This document shows positions 1 through 5,853 of a stretch of 6,944 nucleotides of DNA, piece by piece; the stretch's first letter is position 1, and each line of letters starts with the position of its first letter. Below the pieces are notes generated by a model. The model saw only the letters and a list, made by a program, of their open reading frames with translations. It made no database searches and was not told where the DNA came from. This stretch comes from Proteobacteria bacterium SPGG2 (GTDB taxonomy: Bacteria; Pseudomonadota; Gammaproteobacteria; Acidiferrobacterales; SPGG2): contig LXTK01000258.1 in assembly GCA_001643475.1 (NCBI GenBank), forward strand, positions 1 to 6,944, read 5' to 3'. The position numbers and the translations under genes are program-made.

Positions 1-1
1 G

Positions 2-2050
2 ATCGTGCATGTCGCCGGTATAACAAACTACTGCTTCGCAAAGTTTGTCCTGTTCGCACACTGCGTCGATAGCAACCCGCATTTGGTCTGTCCAATTCAG
101 ACAATCAAAGATGCGAAATACATCGATACCACTAGCAGCCGCCTGGTGTACAAACGCACGCACGACATTGTCAGGATAGTTCGTGTAGCCAACGCCATTA
201 GATCCGCGAAACAACATTTGCAGCAATATATTCGGAATTCGAGCCCGCAATTCACCTAACCGTTCCCAAGGGCATTCCTTCAAGAAACGCATCGCCACAT
301 CAAACGTGGCGCCGCCCCAACACTCAAGACTGAACAGGCCCGCCATATCGCGCGCATAAGCATCGGCAATGGCCGTCATATCGAAAGTGCGCATACGCGT
401 CGCCAGCAGCGATTGATGCGCGTCACGCATCGCAGTGTCAGTGACCAGTACCTTTTTTTGTTCCAGCATCCAGTTGGCAAGTCCTTGCGGCCCGAGCTTT
501 TGCAGTAGCTGGCGGCTACCGTCTGGCGGCGCATCGTGATGGGTGTCGGGTGGGGTCGGGGCTGGGCGTACCGCCGGCGTTGTTCGACCCCGAACATCGG
601 AGTGCCCGTTAACGGTCACGTTAGCGATGTAGTGGAGCAGTCGGGTTGCCCGATCCTGGCGTTTGGGGAAATGGAAGAGCTCGGGCGTCTCATCGATAAA
701 ACGTGTTGTATAGCTACCCGCCCTGAACCGTGGGTGATTGATAAGGTTTTCGAGAAATACGAGGTTGGTGGCAACCCCACGAATACGAAACTCTCGAAGT
801 GCCCGATCCATGCGGGCTACTGCCTCCTGTGCCGTCGGCGCCCAGGCCGTGACTTTCTCCAACAGGCTGTCATAGAAACGCGTAATAACAGCGCCCGAGT
901 AAGCGGTGCCACCGTCTAGGCGGATACCAAATCCCGTTGCACCACGATATACGCTGATGCGCCCGTAGTCAGGCATGAAATTAGATTCTGGATCTTCGGT
1001 GGTGATTCGGCACTGCAGCGCGTGGCCGTTAAGATGGATATCCTCTTGACTGGGCACACCCGAGTCGTCGTCACCAATGCGGGCTCCTTGGGCAATTCGA
1101 ATTTGGGCTTTGACGATATCAATGCCCGTAACCTCTTCGGTGACCGTGTGCTCGACTTGAATGCGTGGGTTAACCTCGATGAAGTAAAACTTACCCGTAT
1201 CCACATCGATGAGAAATTCAGCCGTGCCCGCGTTCGAATAGCCCGCCGCCCGGGCAAGATCAAGGGCCGCCTCGCACAATTCTGACCGGGTCGCGGAATC
1301 CAGGTAGGGAGCAGGGGCGCGCTCGACCACTTTTTGGTTTCGGCGTTGCACCGAGCAATCTCGCTCGAATAGATGGACGATGTTTCCGTGGGCATCGCCT
1401 AACAACTGCACCTCGACGTGGCGAGCGTTAACGACGAGTTTCTCTAAGTAGACCTCGCCATTATCAAAGGCAACCTCTGCTTCGCGGCGACCGGTAGCGA
1501 CTCCCGTCTGCAGCCCGGCGGCGTCTTCGATGATACGCATACCCCGCCCGCCGCCGCCCCAGCTCGCCTTGAGCATCACCGGAAAACCCACGTCCTCGGC
1601 GAGTCGGCGGATAGCCTTGAGATCCTCAGGCAGGGGCCCAGTCGCAGGCATGACTGGCACACCGGCACCCTCAGCCACTGCACGCGCCGATATTTTGTTG
1701 CCTAGCCCCCGCATCACGGCCGCGGGGGGTCCCACCCACGTTAGGCCAGCGGCAGTAACCACTTCGGCGAAGTCCGGTTTTTCCGATAAGAATCCGTAAC
1801 CCGGATGTACCGCATCGACACCCGCTAAGCGGGCAATCTCGATAATCGAATCAACGTCTAGATAAGCCTTAACGGGCCCCAGGCCGCGGCCAACGGTGTA
1901 GGCTTCATCAGATTTAAAGCGATGTAGTGAGAGTCGGTCTTCTTGGGCATAGATCGCAACCGTGGTAATGCCGAGCTCGTTAGCAGCGCGCATAATGCGA
2001 ATTGCGATCTCGCCGCGATTAGCAACTAAGAGTTTACGAATGGGCTTCAT
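2..2050 (-). CDS. pyc: Pyruvate carboxylase, N-terminal 683 codons (runs off left edge)
   Basis: Biotin-dependent cytoplasmic enzyme that carboxylates pyruvate to oxaloacetate (anaplerosis). The minus strand is open from ATG 2050 to the window edge. The biotin carboxylase part opens with KLLVANRGEIAIRI. It has PGYGFLSEKPDFA, the ATP-grasp glycine loop ASWGGGGRGMR (about residues 162-172), ERDCSVQRRNQKVVE (about 225-239) and FIEVNPRIQVEHTVTE. A proline-rich linker near residues 490-505 leads into the carboxyltransferase barrel, marked by MRDAHQSLLATR (from residue 541; the Asp is the family metal ligand), WGGATFDVAMRFL, GYTNYPDNVV (about 620) and FRIFDCLNW. The order BC then CT on one chain identifies pyruvate carboxylase rather than acetyl-CoA or propionyl-CoA carboxylase. 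The family is about 1150 residues, so the carboxylated lysine and biotinyl domain lie outside the window. TDTAMRD replaces the commoner TDTTMRD or TDTTFRD. The start is supported by a ribosome binding site and by the 3-nt gap to the upstream gene. Confidence 0.95.
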   Translation of the reverse strand, partial: MKPIRKLLVANRGEIAIRIMRAANELGITTVAIYAQEDRLSLHRFKSDEAYTVGRGLGPVKAYLDVDSIIEIARLAGVDAVHPGYGFLSEKPDFAEVVTAAGLTWVGPPAAVMRGLGNKISARAVAEGAGVPVMPATGPLPEDLKAIRRLAEDVGFPVMLKASWGGGGRGMRIIEDAAGLQTGVATGRREAEVAFDNGEVYLEKLVVNARHVEVQLLGDAHGNIVHLFERDCSVQRRNQKVVERAPAPYLDSATRSELCEAALDLARAAGYSNAGTAEFLIDVDTGKFYFIEVNPRIQVEHTVTEEVTGIDIVKAQIRIAQGARIGDDDSGVPSQEDIHLNGHALQCRITTEDPESNFMPDYGRISVYRGATGFGIRLDGGTAYSGAVITRFYDSLLEKVTAWAPTAQEAVARMDRALREFRIRGVATNLVFLENLINHPRFRAGSYTTRFIDETPELFHFPKRQDRATRLLHYIANVTVNGHSDVRGRTTPAVRPAPTPPDTHHDAPPDGSRQLLQKLGPQGLANWMLEQKKVLVTDTAMRDAHQSLLATRMRTFDMTAIADAYARDMAGLFSLECWGGATFDVAMRFLKECPWERLGELRARIPNILLQMLFRGSNGVGYTNYPDNVVRAFVHQAAASGIDVFRIFDCLNWTDQMRVAIDAVCEQDKLCEAVVCYTGDMHD

Positions 2051-2053
2051 GGG

Positions 2054-2497
2054 TCAGACCTCGACACCCGGTTTCGATTGAGTATCGGCAGATTCGATAG
2101 CAAGGTCTCCACGCTTTAACCTAAAGGTCGCCTTAACCGCTCTTACTGATACCCAAAGCAGCAATACCACTATCAGTACAGCTAAGCTCGGCCTACCGGC
2201 GAACGCCTGGACCACGGTATCCAACGTAACCAAGCACATAAGCACCAACATGGCTATGGCAGCGAATCGATTCTTGAATATGAGCAACGGAAGCGCCACC
2301 AACACAAGCAGCAACGCATCCCACAGTAAAGCAACGTCGATAAATACGGCCAAAATGACCTTGAACCCAGCGTAGAGCAAAACCAATATAGACGCGCTAC
2401 GGATGACACCTTCCGCATCCGAAACCGTCTCGATCTTTCGGAAAATATTCCGGAAGGCGTTTCTCTTGGGCTTAGATTTGCTATCAAACTCTCTCAC
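2054..2497 (-). CDS. Small integral membrane protein immediately upstream of pyc
   Basis: 147 residues with a basic, polar N-terminus (about 1-32) and about four hydrophobic helices near residues 33-53, 55-75, 79-98 and 103-124. These are followed by a short charged tail, so it is probably an inner-membrane protein. I do not recognise a named family. The start is the GTG at 2497; no strong ribosome binding site precedes it, so the exact start is uncertain. Its stop lies three bases before the pyc ATG, and the pyc ribosome binding site lies inside it, so the two are probably co-transcribed. A second copy, missing the last two helices, lies at 4373-4611. The shared stretch from the RNxFRNIF motif to FKNRFAAI is about 81% identical by eye over 70 residues. 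A role linked to carbon metabolism would be guesswork. Confidence 0.75.
   Translation of the reverse strand: MREFDSKSKPKRNAFRNIFRKIETVSDAEGVIRSASILVLLYAGFKVILAVFIDVALLWDALLLVLVALPLLIFKNRFAAIAMLVLMCLVTLDTVVQAFAGRPSLAVLIVVLLLWVSVRAVKATFRLKRGDLAIESADTQSKPGVEV
2058..2062 (-). promoter_or_regulatory. Ribosome binding site of pyc, inside the upstream gene
   Basis: The minus strand reads GAGGT, then seven bases, then ATG at 2050. The motif lies in the last codons of the membrane-protein gene (GTC GAG GTC TGA). Translation of pyc is therefore likely coupled to that gene. Confidence 0.6.
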
Positions 2498-2555
2498 ACC
2501 CGACGATCGTAGCGATATACGGCTAGGCGCTAGGCATCCGGTTGAGCGACCTAAT

Positions 2556-3050
2556 CCGTGGTTTTCTTGGACCCATCCCTAGGGTTCTTCTGGGCCTTGA
2601 TGGTCAAGTTCGAGCTAATTTTCCTTGAGGAGACTATGCTTCTAGATATTTTTTCATTGGCTCCCAATACCTTTCATGCCAACCTTGCTCAAGATGAGCC
2701 TTATGCTCCTCTGGGAATCCCGCATGATCAAAGACCAACTTGGTTTCTGTATCACTTATTTCCTCAAGTTCAAATTTAACGATTGAATAAACTCCTGACG
2801 CCCAGTTGCCCACCCGCCATGCTTGTACAAGCCTTTTATCAGGCACGCTTTCAATTGTTAGACCTGAGATCATGCCGCCAAAGCATGAAAACTTACCGCC
2901 GGACTCTAGATTTATCTCTGCTGGAGCGCCTGATAGCTCACCAAACTGCTCCGCCTTTGTAAGAGCGTCAAAAACGCGTTGAGACTTGCATTTAAAGTAG
3001 ATTTCCTCATGTATTGACATAGCAAATTGCCTACTGGTTTTGGCGACTAA
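2556..3050 (-). mobile_element. Cassette-like unit carrying the SRPBCC gene, 3' attC not recognisable
   Basis: The unit begins at the TT of the G^TTAGTCGCC junction (G at 3051), immediately after the attC of the Shedu cassette. If it were an intact cassette, its own attC should contain GGCGACTAAC; I find no such sequence below 2634. The lower end is set only by the point where similarity to the truncated copy at 4373-4644 begins (near 2555), so it is approximate. The 136 bp between the two genes (2498-2633) hold no ORF I can support and no clear hairpin. The unit may be a cassette whose attC has decayed at the end of the array. Confidence 0.45.
2634..3020 (-). CDS. SRPBCC / AHSA1-like (START-like fold) domain protein
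   Basis: 128 residues, close to the usual length for a single AHSA1-like domain. It starts with a short strand (SIHEEIYFKCKSQRVFDALT), as these proteins do. A Gly-rich hairpin follows (ESGGKFSCFGGMISG), then alternating strands (LVQAWRVGNW, YSIVKFELEEI, TKLVFDHAGFP). It ends with the long C-terminal helix typified by GWHERYWEPMKKYL. The fold makes a hydrophobic ligand cavity; ligand and function are unknown. An in-frame ATG exists at 3158, but it lies inside the previous gene and across an attC site. I chose ATG 3020, which is 30 nt after the cassette boundary and preceded by a weak GTAGG. It is AT-richer than pyc, as expected for an acquired cassette. No clear attC follows it. Confidence 0.8.
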   Translation of the reverse strand: MSIHEEIYFKCKSQRVFDALTKAEQFGELSGAPAEINLESGGKFSCFGGMISGLTIESVPDKRLVQAWRVGNWASGVYSIVKFELEEISDTETKLVFDHAGFPEEHKAHLEQGWHERYWEPMKKYLEA

Positions 3051-3105
3051 CGGCTGAGCCAAGCGGCGGCGCTTTTTTGCCGTCCGCTTGGGCGATTCGT
3101 TAGCG
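3045..3105 (-). repeat. attC recombination site (61 bp) of the Shedu cassette
   Basis: On the minus strand the site runs from CGCTAAC (R'') to GTTAGTC (R'). Between the core boxes the arms pair: CTAACG with CGTTAG, a five-base unpaired spacer on each side, then CCAAGCGG with CCGCTTGG, then CGGC with GCCG closing a short A-rich loop. One unpaired base (plus-strand T at 3083) interrupts the 5' arm, matching the extrahelical base that sets attC strand choice and orientation. The crossover falls at G3051^T3050. The TAA stop of the Shedu gene lies inside R'', which is common for cassettes. Length and architecture fit short attC sites. The core boxes each deviate at one position from the RYYYAAC / GTTRRRY consensus. 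Confidence 0.88.
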
Positions 3106-4249
3106 GCCTTTCTCCAATAACGACACGAATCTTCTGACCTTACCAAACAACTCATCATATGTAAGAACCTCTACATCTTTTAACCCGCCCCGGAAGAGCT
3201 CAAAAGATTTTCTTTTGTCCGGGCTGTCTAACTCTCTTTGGCAATTACCGATAATCAATACGCAATGTGGCTTAAACGCTTCAAAAGCTTCACAAGCTTT
3301 TGGCTCCGAGGATATTAAACTTTGGTAGTCCTTTGTTATGGAGTTAGCATAGTTAAGTACTTCTACTATACCCCCGTTTAGGTCATCTGACGCAGTATAG
3401 ACATTACGATATTTCTTCCCCAGCAGTGGTGTTGCCGGTGTTTTTATTTCTATTAAGACTGCGTTGTTCGAGAGTTCATTTTTACACAAAAAATCTACAA
3501 TATTGCCGCCCACGTTCTCGAAGGATTTACCACCAACGTAAGCCTTGCCTTTAATAACCACAACCGGATATGCAAATAATTGAGATAGCAGAAATGAGTT
3601 CTTCAACAATTCATTTTGCCAGAACTCCTCATCTACATTGGTTTGGAATGTTTCCCAAGTATGTAACGATCGACGAAGATTGCCGAGGCTAACAATAACG
3701 TTTAGTTGTTTAAGGCTGTCATATTCTAAGGACTCGAGACTTGCCAAAACTGCTTCTTGATCACCAGTCTTAGCCAGCCAGGCTGCCAGTCTTTTAAACA
3801 GCTCCATCCCAGTTGCGCTATTAACCTCTAGGAGCTGACGAAGCTCGTCATCAGAAAAGTCATCGAGTTCAGTCAGTTGATCCGATATTTTTATATATCT
3901 GCTTTTTCCTATCGGAATGCCTTCCCTATGGTGAATCCGCCATAAGTCCGCTAGTTTTCGTAATAGGTGTAGAAGCTCCGCCGACTTGATCTCTAACTGA
4001 ACACCCTCAGCTGGACGAAGTGAGTTTAGATTTATGTCTTTTATATTCTCCCATTGATTTTTTTTAGACTTTTTCTGGTAAACAAAGGTGCCTTTCACGC
4101 ACGCATCGGGGTCATGTTTATTCTCGACGATGGTCGGCATAAACACGAGGCGAACAGTATCCTTAAGTCGAAGTACGATTGGCTCGGCCTCCGCGCTCGA
4201 CCTTGATGTTGACCTTATTTGTATCTCATCCATGCTGATTGGCCGCTAA
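3051..4249 (-). mobile_element. Complete integron gene cassette carrying Shedu (1199 bp)
   Basis: The left terminus in reading order is G4250^T4249, with GTTAGCGGCC on the minus strand (4250-4241). The right end is the attC at 3105-3045. The attC R'' arm reads GGCCGCTAAC (3108-3099), the exact reverse complement of the cassette's own first ten bases. That is expected when R'' and R' pair in the excised circle. A single gene with a 16-nt leader fills the unit. This internal consistency sets both boundaries without any database match. Confidence 0.85.
3100..4233 (-). CDS. sduA: Shedu anti-phage defence protein SduA (DUF4263 nuclease)
   Basis: 377 residues. Shedu is a single-gene phage-defence system; its C-terminal DUF4263 domain has a PD-(D/E)XK-type nuclease fold. 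The C-terminal part (about 200-375) shows the family layout: the helix DEEFWQNELLKNSFLLSQLF, the strand pair VVVIKGKAYVGG, then NIVDFL with Asp247 and VLIEIKTP with Glu262 and Lys264 as the presumed catalytic triad. A conserved SDDLNGGIVEVLNY helix (about 282-295) and the strand CVLIIGN (324-330) follow. Where I recall a Gln in that helix in many relatives, this protein has Glu291. The N-terminal 100 residues look like the variable Shedu sensor region (VKGTFVYQKKSKK, then LLHLLRKLADLW). ATG 4233 lies 16 nt after the cassette boundary, with no evident ribosome binding site. The gene is visibly AT-richer than pyc. It is the sole gene of its cassette, and its stop is inside attC. Confidence 0.87.
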   Translation of the reverse strand: MDEIQIRSTSRSSAEAEPIVLRLKDTVRLVFMPTIVENKHDPDACVKGTFVYQKKSKKNQWENIKDINLNSLRPAEGVQLEIKSAELLHLLRKLADLWRIHHREGIPIGKSRYIKISDQLTELDDFSDDELRQLLEVNSATGMELFKRLAAWLAKTGDQEAVLASLESLEYDSLKQLNVIVSLGNLRRSLHTWETFQTNVDEEFWQNELLKNSFLLSQLFAYPVVVIKGKAYVGGKSFENVGGNIVDFLCKNELSNNAVLIEIKTPATPLLGKKYRNVYTASDDLNGGIVEVLNYANSITKDYQSLISSEPKACEAFEAFKPHCVLIIGNCQRELDSPDKRKSFELFRGGLKDVEVLTYDELFGKVRRFVSLLEKGR

Positions 4250-4250
4250 C

Positions 4251-4333
4251 TAGATATAGACGTACCAACATCCATGTTATAACACGCATCGGTTGGGCTC
4301 TATTACGGATTTGTGCCCTACGAACAACAGCTT
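4251..4333 (-). repeat. ~80 bp dispersed repeat, copy A (upstream of Shedu cassette)
   Basis: It matches 5773-5853 with seven substitutions and one 2-base indel by eye. Two long blocks are identical: 24 bases from 4262 and 14 bases from 4290. On the minus strand it contains GGGC...GCCC arms and the palindrome GTTATAAC, and it ends in TATCTA. The next base is the G of the G^TTAGCGG cassette junction. No ORF runs through it. It could be a divergent attC or attI, a promoter-bearing leader, or a miniature insertion that targets cassette junctions. The intervening stretch 4334-4372 holds nothing I can name except a GTTAGGA core-like box at 4349-4343. Confidence 0.7.
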
Positions 4334-4348
4334 ACGCCGGAATCCTAA

Positions 4349-4644
4349 CGTGGTCAGGTGAATGATAAGCCGATGGCAGCGAATCGATTCTTGAATATGA
4401 GCAACGGAAACGCCACCAACGCAAGCAGCAACGCATCCAACAGTAAAGCAACGTCGATAGATGCGGTCAAGATGATCTTAAGCCCAGCGTAGAGCAAGAC
4501 CAACATAGATGCACTACGGATGGCACCTTCCGCATCCGAAACTGTCTCGATTCTTCGGAAAATATTGCGAAACATGCCGCGCCTACGCTTAGGGGCGGGA
4601 TGGCTATCCAACTTTCTCTGTCCGGCTGAGCGACTAGGTCCTAA
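4349..4644 (-). mobile_element. Cassette-like unit holding the truncated membrane gene, no attC seen
   Basis: The unit starts at the TT of G4645^T4644, right after the attC of the preceding cassette. Another GTTAGGA box occurs on the minus strand at 4349-4343, so the 8-mer CGTTAGGA flanks the unit as a direct repeat. No R'' (TCCTAAC on the minus strand) or foldable hairpin precedes the second box. The far end could therefore be chance, or an attC that lost its 5' half together with the end of the gene. If the second box is not a boundary, the unit continues through repeat A to 4250. Confidence 0.4.
4354..4611 (-). pseudogene. 3'-truncated copy of the pyc-linked membrane-protein gene
   Basis: An 85-codon frame from a TTG start at 4611. 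Residues 12-80 match the membrane protein at 2054-2497 (FRNIFRRIETVSDAEG, then the first two hydrophobic helices, through FKNRFAAI). Homology ends abruptly at 4373, after which the frame reads only a few unrelated residues (GLSFT) to a stop. Helices 3 and 4 and the tail are lost. Upstream, the two copies still match for about 30 bases (TCGCTCAxCCGGA), and the match begins at the cassette-type boundary GTTAGGA near 4645. The product might still be a two-helix peptide, but it is probably a broken gene. Its boundaries suggest it entered the array as a cassette or partial cassette. Confidence 0.75.
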
Positions 4645-4713
4645 CGCTCCCGATGAGGCGCCGGGGTAACTGCGCAGCAGTTGACCCAGTCGCCCTCGAT
4701 GGGAATGTTAACT
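4639..4713 (-). repeat. attC recombination site (75 bp) of the ferritin-like cassette
   Basis: On the minus strand the site runs from AGTTAAC to GTTAGGA. The arms pair in nested blocks: TAAC with GTTA, TCCC with GGGA, a three-base unpaired spacer, GAGG with CCTC, CG with CG, GGGT with ACCC, then AACTGC with GCAGTT around a three-base loop (plus 4668-4682). One extra G after GAGG on the 5' arm is a candidate extrahelical base. Several mismatches remain in the middle. Its primary sequence is unlike the attC at 3045-3105, but the architecture is the same, as expected for attC sites of different origin. The crossover is at G4645^T4644. Confidence 0.75.
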
Positions 4714-4766
4714 TTCACCATCTATCGACTGCGTCTCGATGTTTTGCAATCTTGGTCGACGTTGTT

Positions 4767-5750
4767 CTACCGAGCGGGTACGTACGCCCACTTCTTCGTC
4801 ATTACCTGTAGCCCAGGATAGGACTGCGCGGCGGAAGGAATCGCACCGCGCGCCGAGGTTTCCTGATTGCGCTGATTGTCCAGACACACCCTTTCAAAGT
4901 CGGCGTCTCCCAGACTGCGGGCGAGCTCCACGCATCGCTCAGCGTCCGAGGCGGCCATGCGATGAAGTGCTGAATCGATCTCGGCAATCTTCAATACGTC
5001 GTCCACGATAATAGGCATAAATATATTGTTAGCGCGGGCAGCACTCACGGTATCTATAGCCCACGCCCTAGCGACCATTAGATTTACAATCGAAGCGGTG
5101 TCTCGCATCGACTGCCACGAAATCTGCCAGGTAGTGTTCGCTGCCCCTTCGTCTCCTTTGTGTCTGAATGCGAAGGTATGGCAAACCGTCTGGTCGATGA
5201 TAACAAGCAATCGGCAAAGAAGTACGTTGACCTGTTCCCATAATGATCGCTCTGATGTGCCAACGTTCGGCGGTACCAGTTGCTGGTCCGAAGCATCGAT
5301 TACCTGGCTTTGCCGTTCGGACTCGATCCAGTTAATCAGCTTGGCACGCGTCTCGACAGCCTCGCTGAGTAGGTCGGCCTCGACACGATCGCCGACTTTC
5401 TGGCACTGTGCTGCGCCCTCTTGCATCGCGGCCTGGATGTCCAGAAGAACAGCGTGATCGATGTCGAGCGTCTCTGGAACCGTGCGACCGACTCTCGCAA
5501 CTGCCTCAGCGTAAGGTTTGTCCGGATCACCGGGGCTGACTATGTATCCAGCATCGAGCAGATGCTCAAGCATTCTGAAAAGTCTAGAGATATCCGGTAG
5601 ATACTCGGCCGCGTATCGATCGTGGATAGCATCTTCCCCCCACTGAACCGCAACGAGGTCGTGCAAGAACAGTTGGCTGACGACGGTCAGATGATTGCGC
5701 AAGACTTGATTGAGGAGCGTAGTAAGCGTGGTCGACGTCGTACTCGACAT
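4767..5750 (-). CDS. Ferritin-like protein, apparently two tandem bundles without diiron ligands
   Basis: 327 residues. Residues 12-147 align without gaps, in blocks, to my memory of E. coli bacterioferritin: LLNQVLRNHLTVVSQLFLH against its LNKVLGNELVAINQYFLH, a 23-residue block ending LLDAG, and a 49-residue block ending INWIESER against IDWLETEL. The six ferroxidase ligands (E18, E51, H54, E94, E127, H130) fall on H20, P52, S55, L102, R135 and L138, and the heme Met on D53. Metal or heme binding is therefore unlikely. Residues 170-300 may be a second, more divergent bundle (VNVLLCRLLVIIDQTVCHTF, then long polar helices). The last ~25 residues are not helical in character. ATG 5750 has GGAG six bases upstream and follows the cassette boundary by 21 nt. 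A 53-nt gap separates the stop from its attC. Function unknown; the fold call is moderate and the tandem call is weaker. Confidence 0.6.
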   Translation of the reverse strand: MSSTTSTTLTTLLNQVLRNHLTVVSQLFLHDLVAVQWGEDAIHDRYAAEYLPDISRLFRMLEHLLDAGYIVSPGDPDKPYAEAVARVGRTVPETLDIDHAVLLDIQAAMQEGAAQCQKVGDRVEADLLSEAVETRAKLINWIESERQSQVIDASDQQLVPPNVGTSERSLWEQVNVLLCRLLVIIDQTVCHTFAFRHKGDEGAANTTWQISWQSMRDTASIVNLMVARAWAIDTVSAARANNIFMPIIVDDVLKIAEIDSALHRMAASDAERCVELARSLGDADFERVCLDNQRNQETSARGAIPSAAQSYPGLQVMTKKWAYVPAR

Positions 5751-5756
5751 GGTCTG

Positions 5757-5760
5757 CTCC
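5757..5760 (-). promoter_or_regulatory. Ribosome binding site of the ferritin-like gene
   Basis: The minus strand reads GGAG, six bases, then ATG at 5750. This fixes the start. It is the best ribosome binding site among the cassette genes here; the Shedu gene has none that I can see. Confidence 0.6.
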
Positions 5761-5772
5761 GTGAAAGCTGAT

Positions 5773-5853
5773 TAGATATACGTACCAACATCCATGTTAT
5801 AACACGGTTCGGTTGGGCTCTATCGCGAATTTGCGCCCTACGAACAACCGCTT
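5773..5853 (-). repeat. ~80 bp dispersed repeat, copy B (upstream of ferritin-like cassette)
   Basis: Second copy of the repeat at 4251-4333, in the same orientation and also ending in TATCTA directly before a cassette start. The minus strand shows a possible long imperfect hairpin: TAACA at 5858-5854 against TGTTA at 5803-5799, enclosing GGGC/GCCC arms around CGCAAATTCGCG. That resembles an attC outline but lacks good core boxes. In copy A the first TAAC is changed to TAAG. Role unknown. Confidence 0.7.

Larger units (their letters stand above)
4645..5771 (-). mobile_element. Gene cassette carrying the ferritin-like gene (1127 bp)
   Basis: The right end is the attC crossover at 4645. At its 5' arm the minus strand reads GTGAAAGTTAAC (4718-4707). 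Its reverse complement matches the sequence after repeat B, ATCAGCTTTCAC (5772-5761), at 9 of 12 positions, including seven in a row. This places the cassette start at A5772^T5771, a degenerate form of G^TT. The unit holds one gene with a 21-nt leader. The weak core at the start suggests that this junction is old or no longer recombines well. Confidence 0.65.

Noticed and set aside
916..1395. 159-residue minus-strand frame and overlapping plus-strand frames within 5-1799
   Set aside because: They overlap the clearly conserved pyruvate carboxylase frame and have no recognisable motifs.
2634..3158. Longer 174-residue version of the SRPBCC protein starting at 3158
   Set aside because: The first 46 residues would be read through the end of the Shedu gene and across the attC hairpin. 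They are basic and low in coding character, and the domain begins at Met 3020.
4251..4333. Group IIC-attC intron remnant at the cassette junction
   Set aside because: These introns do target attC sites, but I see no domain V hairpin or reverse transcriptase remnant in either repeat copy.
5026..5457. 143-residue plus-strand frame
   Set aside because: Antisense shadow of the ferritin-like gene, which has a ribosome binding site, cassette boundaries and alignable helices.
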